A DNA stretch of 64,000 nt from Anaeramoeba flamelloides (Eukaryota > Metamonada > Anaeramoebidae): positions 9,052,001-9,116,000 of the forward strand of contig JANTQA010000057.1 in NCBI GenBank assembly GCA_027625915.1, in the 5' to 3' direction. This document shows positions 49,627-60,445 of this stretch, one piece after another (the stretch's first letter is position 1; each line of letters begins with the position of its first letter). The position numbers and the translations under genes were made by a program. Below the pieces are notes generated by a model, which searched no databases, was not told the origin of the DNA, and was given only the letters and a program-made list of their open reading frames with translations.

Positions 49627-50553
49627 ATTGTTGCAAAATAAATGGAAAAAAAATTTTCATTTGCTTTCCAAAAAAAGAATTTTATAAATCAGGTAACATT
49701 GTCAAATTTTTAATACTTAATAGATACTTAAATTATTTATTTACCTTTGAGAGTTGTTGATTTATGTAGACTTTATTTTAATTCTTGGGATAGTAAACTC
49801 TGTTTCAGTCAAAGGGGCCCAACATTTTTTTCAAATTTCAATTATTTTATATAATTGACCTTTGAAGAAAAAATAAGAAATAATCAGAATAATACACATC
49901 AAAGAATTGTTGATATATGTCTGATTGAAAACTAATCAATCAATAAATTTTCATAAAAATAGAAAAACTCAAATTCTTAGTGCCATATTGAGAAAAACAA
50001 CAATTTTTGTTTTGAACTTCTACTGGTATTTGAATAATAAATAGTAAACAATTTCAACTTCATTTTTCATACTTTTCTTTTAGAAACCAAGTCCCTCAAA
50101 TGAAGTTTGTTGGTATTTGAGGTCTCTATTTAAAAAAGAAAATGAAAATGAAGTAAAAATGTTTCACATTTATTCAACAAATATCAAGATCAAAGATCGA
50201 ATAGAATTGCAATAGAAATCAATATGATTTCTCAACAATCCTTTACATGGTTTCAATAACCTTAGAATAACACATTTTTACCAAGTGACTGTTGATCTTG
50301 CAATAAAAAAAAATTTTGCAACTGAATGAAGTTTTAAAAAAAAATCGAAAAAAAAAAACAAAAATGTGTAGAAATGTGAAAAAATGATTTCAATTGTGTA
50401 TATTTCCGAAATAAAATTTTTTATCTAATATCTATGTAAACCCTTTAAAAACATGTATTATAACCTTTACAACTGGACCCCTTTGACTGAAAAATAGTTT
50501 ATATAATTATTTTGAAAAGCTTAATGAAAATTTTGATCTTTTTATTTTACAAT
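49627..50553. mobile_element. Family M4 element split by M2 copy 2
   Basis: The left end GATTGTTGCAAAATAAATGG and the complement of the right end CTCTTAATTGTAAAATAAAA are the M4 termini seen at 60218-60445 and 62089-62345, each followed by an AAATTTTCATT box. Without the M2 insertion it would be about 210 bp. Confidence 0.55.
49793..50503 (+). mobile_element. Family M2 element, copy 2 (711 bp)
   Basis: The left TIR AGTAAACTCTGTTTCAGTCA continues AAGGGGCCC; the right end is GGACCCCTTTGACTGAAAAA. Colinear with copy 1 at 40413-41104 throughout. Confidence 0.82.
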
Positions 50554-51288
50554 TAAGAGTATATTCTATCAAATTTTAAACCACAAAATAGTAACAAGTT
50601 TTATTCCAAGAATCCAAAATTATCTTCTAACCAAAAAACCTCTTTATTATATAAAAAAAAATAAAAGTTGAACCAATTTTATCAAATCTTATCTCTTTTA
50701 TTTTATTGTTTAACTTTACTAAAAAAAAAATATCAAATAATTTATTCAAAAAAGTTTTTATAGAATCTACGATCATATTCAACAAAAACAAAATACTCTC
50801 TTCTCTCATCTCTCTCAAATTTTTGTCACGTCTTCTTGTATAACTACTCCCTTAAAATGATTTTTTGAACCAAATTGAGAATATTTTAAATATCATACTT
50901 TCATAATGTAAATGAGAATTGAACTTATAGTGCAGAGCCATATTGGTAAAATGCAAACATAGTTCATCAAAAGATATTTTTATCCTTAATAAGTAGATTT
51001 TTCTTTGACTCTGAAGTTTATTGTGAGTTTACCAATTGTGTATCTCCATCAGGAAAGGTTATTTTTGGTTTAAAAATTTGCTTCTTCAAATTAATTAGGT
51101 TTGTTTATTTTTCATTTTGGTTTTTCATTTTTTTTCTTTTTTTACTTTTTCTTCCAAAACACAATTTTTTTTTTCTTTTGAGTTTATTTGAACAACAAGA
51201 CCAAAGCTCCACTTTGTCAAAAATATTCTTTTTTCAATCCAAACCAAAACAAACAATAAAAAACAATCATTTCGAATTGAAAATATAA

Positions 51289-52308
51289 ATGTCTCAAACA
51301 AACAAAAACAAAAATAAAACAAAAAAGAATCCAAAGAAAAAAACAACATTAATAATAAATGCCCAAAACACAATCAAAAATTACAATTTTATTGTAAAAA
51401 AGAAGATCAATTAATATGCCGAGAATGTATTGAAAATTGTCTTGATCAAAATCATTTAATATTGTCCTTAAATTCCAAATGCAATGAAATATTCCAAAAA
51501 ATGGAAATAATCCTGAAAGAAATCCAAACCAAAGAAAAAGAAAACCAATTAACAATTCAAAAAAGCCAACAAAATACAGTTAAATTCAAAATAAAATAAT
51601 CCAAAAAAAAGAAAAAACCCTTCAAAAAATCAATCAAAAGAAAGCCAAAATCCAAAAAATAAGCAAATTAAAAACAAAAAACCAAAAAATTAAATTAATC
51701 AATGGATCTAAAGAAATAATCAATAAATTTACAAAAAGAAAAGAAAAAGAAAAACAAAAACTTAAATTATCCAAAGAAATTTTTGATCCAAAAATGAATT
51801 ATCAAAATGCAATAAAATTAAAAAACCAAAACCAAACAGCTTGGAATGCTTCTGAAGAATTTAATGGAAGAATTTTGGGACAAACAAAATACTCAACACG
51901 AAAACATAAAATCAAAATCAAAATTGACCAATTTGTAAATACTTGTACTGAAGAAAATGTGATTCATTTAGGAGTAATCAATACTGAAAATAGAGAAAAT
52001 TTCATTAAGAATGAAGATTTTGAAGGATTTTATTTTTTTGAAACTAATTGGGATAAGAATTTACTTCAAAGTTCAAAACAAAAAAAAAAAAGGGAAAATG
52101 GTATTCAAAAAAATATCCAAAAAATATCAAATTAAAAGAAAATGATATTTTAGAGATTTTATTAGATATGGATAAAAAAACAATTGCATTTAAAATTAAT
52201 GAAAATAATCTTGGATTTGCATGGAAAAATTTACCCAAAAGTGTTCATTTTTTTGCTGTTTTAACATGGATGAAAGGAAATAAAAAAAACCAAATTACTC
52301 TGAATTAA
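51289..52308 (+). pseudogene. TRIM-like B-box / coiled-coil / SPRY gene, frame-disrupted
   Basis: The only gene-like sequence of size on the plus strand. An ATG at 51289 opens a Lys/Asn-rich leader. From 51357, in another frame, comes a B-box zinc finger (KCPKHNQKLQFYC, then LICRECIENC and DQNH) and a helical region up to a stop at 51597. The coiled coil continues in a third frame from about 51599 and leads into a SPRY/B30.2-like domain (TAWNASEEFNGRILGQTKYS, VIHLGVINTENRENF) up to about 52080. The SPRY end (WYSKKYPK, LLDMDKKTIAFKINENNLGF, VLTWMKGNKKN) is in yet another frame and stops at 52306. The breaks, three in all, fall in or next to A-runs (about 51320, 51594, 52085). In this architecture B-box and coiled coil drive oligomerisation and SPRY binds a ligand. 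One B-box His position is Cys. It is either a recent pseudogene or has assembly errors. Confidence 0.8.
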
Positions 52309-52555
52309 GAATTATCGGTTTAATATATCTTTCGCTTCCATAATTTATTAAAAACTTGGATTAGAAATACACTTTTTTGAAAAATATCTAATTTTTACAA
52401 CATATATTTCAACCCAAAAATTAAAATTCTTTTCTTTTGAGAAAATAAAAGAATCTTGAAAAAACTATTGAATTTTTATTTTTATTTTTATTAAAAAAGA
52501 GAGGCGAGTCAATAAAATTTCTTTCTGCTTGCCTTTTTTTTTTTTAATTTGAGAA

Positions 52556-53790
52556 ATAACCCTAAAATTTCATAAATTTTCGGTTTATTTCAAAAATCAA
52601 AAAAAAAAACAAACATAAGCTTTTCCAGAATTCAAGAATTTAATAGAGCTTAGATTTTACTCCATTCTTTTAAATTCTGGAAAAGTACAGTTAGCTTTTC
52701 TTCAATTTTCTGTTTATTTGTATAATCAATAGATTTTCGTTAGGTTTTTTTGAGTTTTCTATTTATTTGGAGTATCAATAGATTTTCGTTACAGTCAGTT
52801 CCACCTTTAAGGCCCAAACTTTCATCAAAATTTAAGGCACAAAAAAAAATCTCAAATTAAGGCACACAATATAGATTCTAGTAAAATAATTTGTATAAAA
52901 AAAATTCCAAATTTTGTGCCTTAATTTGAGATTTTTTTGTGCCTTAAATTTTGATGAAAGTTTGTGCATTAAAAGTGGAACTGACTGTAGTTTTTTTTTT
53001 ACTTTAGAAATAAACCGAAAATTTATTAAAATTTTCGGTTTATTTCTAAAGTAAAAAAAAACCTAGAACACATCACAAATAAAATCGATAGCATCAAAAA
53101 AACCTAGAACACTTAACCAATAAAAATAGAATACCACAAAAAACCTCGGACACTTAACAAATAAAATAGAAAACATAAAAAAAAAAAACCTAAAGAAAAT
53201 CTATCGATTTTGGAAATAAACAGAAAATTGAAGAAAAGCTAACTGTACTTTTCCAGTATTTAAAAGAATAAAGTAAAATTTAAGTTTTTTCTAGATTCTT
53301 TCCAATCTAGTAAAGTATCACAAAAATGTCTGTCAAGTACTGTAGAGTGCCGAAAAAGTGGATAACTTTTCTTGAGTTTAGGAAATAAAAAGAAAATTAA
53401 AATAATTTGCTTTTATTTTGAAAAATTAAAAAAAAAGAAGCAAACTTAGTTTTCTTGAGGCATTCTATTTTTGTTTGTGAAGTGTTCTAGGTTTTTTTGA
53501 GGTTTTCTATTTTATTTAGAAAACCCATTGATTTTCGTTAGGTTTTTATTACGTTTTGAAATAAACCTAAAATTTATTAAAATTTTCTGTTTATTTTGAA
53601 AAGTAAAAAAAACCCAGAACACTTCACAAATAAATAGAAAACTCAAAAAAAACCTAAAGAAAATCTATCGATTTTGGAAATAAACATAAAACTCAAAAAA
53701 CCTAGAAAACTTCACAAATAAATAAAAAACCCTAAAAAACCTAACGAAAATCTATTGATTTTCAAATCAAAACAAAAATTAAAAAAAAAT
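52556..53790. repeat. Large palindromic array (family P), 1.2 kb
   Basis: Many alternating modules: TTTTCCAGAATTCAAGAATT and TTCTTTTAAATTCTGGAAAA arms, AAATCTATCGATTTTGGAAA and its complement, and CCTAGAACACTTCACAAATA spacers repeated at least five times, with hairpins around AATAAACCGAAAATTT. A MITE sits inside at 52792-52987. No coding content. The strong self-complementarity would give cruciforms or a folded RNA. Confidence 0.75.
52792..52987. mobile_element. 196-bp TA-flanked MITE (CAGTCAGTTCCAC), nested in the palindromic array
   Basis: Long inverted arms of about 75 bases starting CAGTCAGTTCCACCTTTAAG on the left, matched by the complement on the right (GTGGAACTGACTG), with TA on both sides (52790-52791, 52988-52989). 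Removing it leaves ATTTTCGTTAGTTTTT, close to the ATTTTCGTTAGGTTTTT module elsewhere in the array, so the empty site is visible. Confidence 0.88.
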
Positions 53791-53877
53791 TGGCAAATTA
53801 GAGCAATTAACAACTCATCTTGTTAAAAAAAAAATATAAAAAAAGAATATTATTTTTTTTTTTCAACATTTTTTCAA

Positions 53878-54447
53878 TATAAACTCCATTTCACTCAAAG
53901 TGGGTCCAACAAAAAATGAAAAAATAACTATTTTTTCAGAATAAAAACAACTAAGATTGTTTAGAAATAAGAGAAATAATAAAATTCCGATGAGAGTTTG
54001 ATCATCCTAAAAGAAATACCTTTTCAAACTTTAAAATTTCAAAAAAAAAAAAAAAAAAATTTTTGTCCCAGCTTCCATTGAAATGTCTCTATGCAAAATT
54101 CTACAATTTCTTTATGGAATTAAAATTGTTAAAATTAATATTTTTTTCTTTCAAGTTTATTAATTCTAAAAGAAGTTACAAATATCACTTTTCTGAATGT
54201 TAATTTTGAGTTACAAAGATTTTTTTTTTCAAATTTAACTTTTTAAAAAAAATTGAAAATTAAAAAGAAGAAAAAAAAAGGAAAAAGCGAAATAAAAAAA
54301 AAAAAATTTAAAAAAAGAGAAAAAATGATTTTAATCCAAAAATTGAAATTTTAGTTTGATAAGAATAATGAATTAAACTCATAGAATATGTTCTATTTCT
54401 TCAATAAAACTGGGTACTTTGGATAAAAAGGAGTTGGTATATTACCC
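53878..54447. mobile_element. Family M3 element, copy 3
   Basis: It starts TATAAACTCCATTTCACTCA and ends with the complement of CTCCTTTTTATCCAAAGTAC. The interior is colinear with 16185-16712 (GATTGTTTAGAAATAAGAG, CTCATAGAATATGTTC). Confidence 0.72.
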
Positions 54448-54755
54448 CATTTAGCTTTTCTTTTTCTTTTTTTTTAAACAGAATCTATCCTTATATAAAG
54501 ATTTAATATTTTTTTACAAAAAAAAAAAAAACAAACAAGTCACTAAAAACATAAAAATGGATATAACTTAATGGTGATCAAAATACAAATTTTGAACTTT
54601 TTGGATTTTCATTGAAACTAATATACTTTAAATAAAGATCTTTACAATTGATATAATATTATGCTTTGCTGAATTTCTTTTTTCTTTTAATGGTCTCCTA
54701 AATAAAATGATAAATAAATAAAATTTGTAATCAAAAAATACATTTTTGATCATAT

Positions 54756-55454
54756 AATAAACTATTTTTCCAGTCAACGGGGCCCTGTTGTATTGGGTGA
54801 AATATATATGTTCAATGGGGTTACATAGATATTAGAAGAAAAATTTTATTTTGGAAATTTTCAAAATTGAAATCATTTTTACACATTTATGTTTATCGAT
54901 TTTGTTTTTAAAACGTCAATCAGTTGCAACAAATTTTTTTATTGCAATATCAATTATAAATTGGTAAAAATGTGTTATTCTAAAGTTATTGAAATCATGG
55001 AAATGATTGTTGCAAAATCATATTGATTTCTATTGGAATTCTATTCCAACCTTTGATCTTGATATTTGCTTAATAAATGTGAAACATTTTTCACTTCATT
55101 TTCATCTCCTTTTTCAAAAAGAGACCACAAATACCAACAAACTTGCTTTGGGGATTTGATTTCTGAAAAGAAAACTATGAAAAATGAAGTGAAAAATTTT
55201 TCCTATTTATTATTCAAATACCAGTACAAGTTCAAAACGAACATTGTTGTTTTTCTCAATGGTGCCCTAAGAATTTGAGTTTTTCAATTTTTAAGAAAAT
55301 TTATTGATTTATTAGTTTTCTTACAGAACATATATCAACAATTATCTAATGTGCATTATTCTGTTTATTTTTTATCTTTTCTTCAATGGTCATTTATCAA
55401 AAATAGTTGATATTTGAAAAAAATGTTGGGCACTTTGACTGAAACAGAGTTTAT
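54756..55454 (-). mobile_element. Family M2 element, copy 3 (699 bp, inverted)
   Basis: It begins ATAAACTATTTTTCCAGTCA with ACGGGGCCC and ends CACTTTGACTGAAACAGAGT. It is the reverse complement of copies 1 and 2 along its whole length. Confidence 0.82.
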
Positions 55455-55710
55455 TTAGCAAATGATTCAATTTTTAGTTTTTTCAATATTAAAGTGAAAG
55501 GTGTGTATATCTAATTTTTTTTTTTTTTAAAAAAATATAAGGTATTTTATCTGTTTTATTTTTTTGATTTTTGGAAATGAGATAAATAATTTAGATTTTT
55601 TTTAAATAAATTATTAATTGTGCTTGAAAATGAGGGCTAAAGAGATCTATTAAAATATTAAATTTCTGTAGAAAATGATCTTGATTTCTTTTTGAATAAA
55701 AAAAGGGTAA

Positions 55711-55716
55711 AAAAAA
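55711..55716 (-). terminator. Pol III terminator of tRNA-Glu
   Basis: Six T on the coding strand immediately after the discriminator base, the standard pol III stop. Confidence 0.85.
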
Positions 55717-55787
55717 TTCGGAATCCGGGAATTGAACCCGGGCCAACTGGGTGAAAACCAGACGTTCTACCACTATACTAATCCCGA
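55717..55787 (-). tRNA. tRNA-Glu(UUC): tRNA-Glu (anticodon UUC)
   Basis: The minus strand folds as a complete cloverleaf of 71 bases. The acceptor stem is TCGGGAT with ATTCCGA (one G-U pair); the D arm has AGTGGTAG; the anticodon loop is TTTTCAC with UUC at positions 34-36; the T arm is CCGGG-TTCAATT-CCCGG; the discriminator is A. There is no intron and no encoded CCA. The B box is GGTTCAATTCC. A T6 run follows directly (55716-55711, minus strand), a good RNA polymerase III terminator. It reads GAA and GAG codons, which are very frequent in the Glu-rich inserts of nearby genes. Confidence 0.95.
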
Positions 55788-55821
55788 TTTACGTTAAAAT
55801 CGTCGTTTTTCTATTATTTAA

Positions 55822-55955
55822 TAATAAAATTACACCATATTATAATTAATAAAATTACACCATATTTTAATTAATAAAATTACACCATATTTTAATTAAT
55901 AAAATTACACCATATTTTAATTAATAAAATTACACCATATTATAATTAATAAAAA
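55822..55955. repeat. 25-bp tandem repeat, about 5 copies
   Basis: The unit AATAAAATTACACCATATTTTAATT recurs at an exact 25-bp spacing; ACACCA falls at 55832, 55857, 55882, 55907 and 55932. Outer copies have TATAATT for TTTAATT. It begins about 35 bases upstream of the tRNA-Glu gene. Confidence 0.93.
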
Positions 55956-57018
55956 CATAACAATTCGAAATCATTTAATAACTCAACATAATATCGACAA
56001 TTCATAATTACAAAATACTAAAACCAATAAATAATTAGGACTACAAGATGACATTCACATCACACTATATATAAATATACAAAAATAACATTAAAACAAA
56101 TAAATCAATCGTCATAATAAATACATTAAAATGATCTCTTTAGAATAATAATTAATTTATTAACAAAAACAAATGAAGTTAAATTCTTCAAATAAATAAT
56201 AAAAAATAAAATTCAATTACAAATGATAAATCGTATCAAAATTTAGCAATAACATCAAGAATTAAATAATTTAATAATTTTTTCTTTATCAATCTTTTAA
56301 ATTCTTTTGATTTCCTATTTTTCAATTGCTATGACAATATATTATAATGAGATATACCCCACTCTCTTGTTGATTAAAATATCAATGTATTTCGCCAAAG
56401 AAAAGATTTCAAGAGTTCAGTTTCACACAAATTGTACTACTCAATTTTTGAAAAATGTACCTACTTCCTTAATATTAATTTGAAAAGATCAAATATATTT
56501 ATACAGATGAGATTTTCGGCAAAAAGTAAAAAAAAAAAAGAAAAAAAAAAAACAAACGTAAAGCAAAAAGTAAAATACAAAAAATAGGAAAAATTTGATA
56601 AAATTCGAAAAAAATAATTCAGACATAGAAATTGAAAAATTATTTGAGAAGAATAATTAATTTAACTTTTTGAATATGTCCTGATACTACAATTTATTTG
56701 ATTCCATTATTAATAATTCTTGAAATTTTCTATGTACTTTGATTTGAAAGAGAGCTAATTTATAGATATAAGACAAATTTCAAAAGTAGGAGCAAACTTT
56801 TTTATTATTATTTATTTCTTGTTTCATTTGTCTTTTAAAAAATAAAATGATTACACTATATTTTTATTTATTAATCTATATTTGTTATTATCTCTAAAAA
56901 CTTTATTAAAATACATTATTATTCAAAAAAAAAAAACAATTAAACATATTTTCATATAATGGAAAATCAGTCCCTATTTTTGAAATTTAGCTTATATATA
57001 TATATATATATATATATT
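55956..57018. other. Spacer, with a degenerate M3-like piece
   Basis: A/T-rich DNA with no gene. About 56590-56770 shows faint similarity to the right half of family M3 (ATTTAACTTTTTGAATATGT, TACTTTGATTTGAAAGAGAG). A TA tract (56994-57017) ends the stretch. Confidence 0.4.
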
Positions 57019-57370
57019 ATAAACTAAATTCTATAAATTTGGACACAGTTTAAACTGTTGAAAGAATAACAATACTCCACTTTATATTCAATTTGGGAAG
57101 AATTTTGATTTTACAAACTATTTTCATTTTTTGTCTTTTTTGTTTTGTTTTCATTTCCCTTTTTAACAGTTACTTAATCTGTTTCGTTAGATCTGGAAAT
57201 TTTTTTGGATAGTTGATAGAAGTTTAGTGTTGAGTTTGTTGAATTTAAAAATCGCATACAATTTGTTGATGGTATCTTATTGTTTGATCGATCAACAATT
57301 GTTGGTGAAATTTCAACAAATTTACAAATAAATTATGTGTTGGGCCCATTTCATTATTTTGGACACACTG

Positions 57371-57374
<4 letters not shown>
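57019..57374 (+). mobile_element. Family M1 MITE, copy 3
   Basis: It runs from ATAAACTAAATTCTATAAAT to TTTTGGACACACTGATTTA, flanked by TA dinucleotide tracts on both sides. Colinear with 36799-37175 (inverted) and 48231-48592. On the minus strand a short frame (LKFHQQLLIDQTIRYHQQIV) could be the remnant of a transposase helix-turn-helix, a guess from spacing only. Confidence 0.68.
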
Positions 57375-57406
<32 letters not shown>

Positions 57407-60214
57407 CAACGACCCAAAAAACACTAAAAAAGGAAAAATGATCAAATACCTTCCATTAAAAAAATTAAAAAAACTAAATGAAAAAATCAAAATAAATAAA
57501 GTTTCCATTTAACTTTTTCTTGAAGACATTTTACGCTAAAATCATTGAATTCAAACTTGAAATTCTGTATATTTTGAGATACAATATCTTGTTATAACTC
57601 ATTTACTAAAACAAATTCTAAATTATGGGAATTTTATTTTAACAAAAGGGACTAATTTGGTCTTCAAGTGTTTTTTTTTATATTTAAATGGTAAAAATAA
57701 AAAAAAGGTTCAACTAAAAAGATAAACACTCCGGAAAAGTATTCTAATTGAAAACATTAACTAATTCTTTCATTTCAAAATTTTCCCAACCCCATTTTTT
57801 TTAAAAAAAAATCAAAAGTGTACAGTAATTTCAAAAAATATTTTCGATATTCGAAAGTAGAGAGTGTTTTTATTCTAAAAATTTTTTTTCCAGTTTTAAT
57901 TGAATTAAGTTATAAGCTAGATTTCGAAAAATATTAAAAAGAAAAAAATAGTTCTTAATTTTATTAAGGACATATTTTTTTCTTTTATTTGGATGGAAAT
58001 GATTAATTATAAAAACATTGATATTTGTCAACTTAAATGTGGTTTTTATATTAGGTTTGGAAAAATATAATAAATTGAGTTGTTTTTTTGTGATTATTTT
58101 TGATTTTGGGTATGTCCAAAATTTTAGGATGGGGTTTTTATATTTATATATATATATATATATATATAATAAACTCCTTTTTAGTCAAAACAACAACTTT
58201 TATTGAAGAAATATTTTAAAATCCAAGAAACTCATTAAAACATAAAAAAAAAAAAAACCTAACACAATATCTAAAACCCATTAAAACAAAACAATAACAA
58301 TTAAAATTAAATATTTTCAAAATTGATTTACCTGTTTATTTGAAATGAGAAACTTCATTATGTAAATTGTAAGTTGGAAAAAAAATTAACAGCAAAAAAA
58401 ACTGTTGAACAAAGTGAATTGATAAAAATTTCCATAAATTTTATTGATAATTGTTTACTTGTCAAAATTTTGTTCTTTGTGGTCTCATTTTCAATATAAA
58501 GTCGCAATTCATCAAAGTATTTAGTTGTATTTTTCTTTTTTTCTCTCTAATATCTTGGTTCCATACATCAATCCAATAATGGCCCTCTTAATTCCTATAT
58601 CTAGCTCATTCAAAATCAAACTTAAAATGTTTCCATTTTTATACTGTCAGATTATTTTCAAATTTATTTCTTCTTATTTTGTTTTTTTCATTTTCCAACT
58701 GTTCAATATTTTAAATAAAAAAACAAAAAATGAAAAAATCAATAATTAACATCAAAATAACCGATAAATAATTATTTTATTAACAATCAAATTCAATAAC
58801 ATTGACGATTTGAGAGGTTTAGTTTTTTTGTCTGAAAAGGTTTTTATATATACATTATAGGATTTCCATTATAATCCTAATAAAAAATGTGTTTTATAAT
58901 ATGTAATAAACGCGTTGCAAAGGTGTTATAAATGTTTAAAATGTTATAAAATTTTATAATAAAATCTTTTATAAAATAAATATTTGTTATAAAATTTGCT
59001 CTAAAATTTATAATATTTTATAAGCCGTTATAAGAATATTTTGTTCAAATTTATTAATTAAAACACCATTTAAAAGGAAATTTTGTTATAAAAATGTTAT
59101 ATAGATGTTATAAAAAACAATTTTTTATCAGGGAAAGTAATTAACAAATTTATTATAAAATAAAATTTGACTCATTCTGAACTATTTATAATCGGATCCA
59201 ATAAATTTATTGTTGTTTCATATACCACATTAAGGGTCTTGTCATTTACCGTGAAAATGCTCCATACTCAAGGGGTGATCTGAAACTAAAAAAGCTATTG
59301 TTAATTAGCCCTTGTTTTGGTTGAAAAAATTCAAATAACAAAAAAAAAATTCAATTGGATCTCTTTGACAAAAAATTAAACGAAGAAAAGGAGTTCTCAA
59401 TTACAAAAAATCAAAATTTGTCAAAAAAAAAATTCATCTTTTCTCATTTTCTTTTTCAAAAGAGTTTAAATTTCTTTAATTTAAAACAAATTGATTTCTT
59501 GTATTTCGCAATCAATTTTATTCGATTTAGTCTGATTTGTGGTTATTTTAAAACCCTCTAAATTTGACCAAGTAAGGATTAGGTAATATTCAGTCAATAA
59601 AAATATTTCATTTGAAAAATAAAAAAAAAGAAAAAAAAAAATCACCGAGATCTCAAAAAGTGCCAAAGAGTGACACTCCAAAACTGACATAGTTGTTTTC
59701 AAAAATGTAATTCACAATCATTCTAATTGGAAATCGGGTGTCGCTCTTTGGCGCTTTTTTCTAAAAATTTCCTCATTTTTGGTCGATGGTTTTTGGAGAA
59801 TGATTGTATATCATAGGTTGGTTGGTTTTTGATTGGTGTTAGGTACTCAATAAAATGTTTAAAAGTTTTTTTCCATTTCAGAATAAAAAAATTTCACCGT
59901 AATGACTCTTCCCTGAAAAAATAATTTTTTTTCCAAACAACTATTTTTTTAAAATCAGAAAATATATTAAAAAATTATAATTTTGTGATCTTTTAGATTT
60001 TTTTTACAATCTGACCATAATGAAAAAAATGTTTTTAACTTTTTCAATTTTATTGATTTAAACTTGAATTTTCAACTGATCAAAAACAATTAATGCTGAT
60101 GAAGATTTTATTGTTTTAATTTAAAAGGGAATATTTATCCAAGGAAAAAAAAAAAAAAAAATGAATAAGTTGTATAATGGAACTACTTGTAGAAATTTAA
60201 GAGTTTATTTTTTT
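57375..60214. other. Spacer with TA tract, a solo TIR-like end and a TTATAAA-rich patch
   Basis: No gene is supported. 58170-58190 (AAACTCCTTTTTAGTCAAAA) resembles an M2/M3 terminus next to a TA tract. 58890-59115 is a patch with about ten GTTATAAA-like motifs. 59652-59762 is an inverted repeat described separately. Confidence 0.5.
59652..59762. repeat. About 110-bp hairpin or mini-MITE (GCCAAAGAGTGACAC arms)
   Basis: The left arm AAAAAGTGCCAAAGAGTGAC and the complement of the right arm AAAAAGCGCCAAAGAGCGAC match with two transitions, extending a few bases further (ACTC/ACCC). The arms are unusually G+C-rich for the region. No target duplication was recognised. Confidence 0.6.
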
Positions 60215-60217
60215 CTA

Positions 60218-60445
60218 CTGTTAATTGCAAAATAAAAGATCAAAATTTTCATTCTTCTTTCCAAAAAAAAAAAAAATTAAATCAAGAATTAAAAAAATAA
60301 GAATCAAAATCACCAATCCTAAAAGGAAATTAATAACTTAAGCTGATTTTAGAACTCAAAATTTGAAATTTTACATGTTTTAAAAATCTCTTTTTAGAAA
60401 AACTCAATGAAAACTTTGTTCTCTTTATTTTGCAACAAATAGTTA
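60218..60445. mobile_element. Family M4 unit (left outer arm of the foldback element)
   Basis: Inverted ends CTGTTAATTGCAAAATAAAA and complement CTATTTGTTGCAAAATAAAG, each followed by an A/T stretch with AATTTTCATT or AGTTTTCATT. The same family is found at 62089-62345 and, split, at 49627-50553. Confidence 0.6.

Larger units (their letters stand above)
49455..50855. mobile_element. Family H element, copy 3 (right half), with two nested elements
   Basis: 49470-49625 (AAATAGCTAGAAGG, TTTTAAACACTTGG) and 50560-50855 (CCACAAAATAGTAACAAG, GAATCTACGATCA, TAACTACTCCCTTAAAA) are colinear with the right half of 36001-37375. In between lies an M4-type element (about 49627-50553), which itself is split by M2 copy 2 (49793-50503). 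Confidence 0.62.

Noticed and set aside
51289-52308. Tiny introns as the cause of the B-box/SPRY frame changes
   Set aside because: The breaks fall in A-runs with no room for GT-AG introns, and domain sequence continues directly across them.
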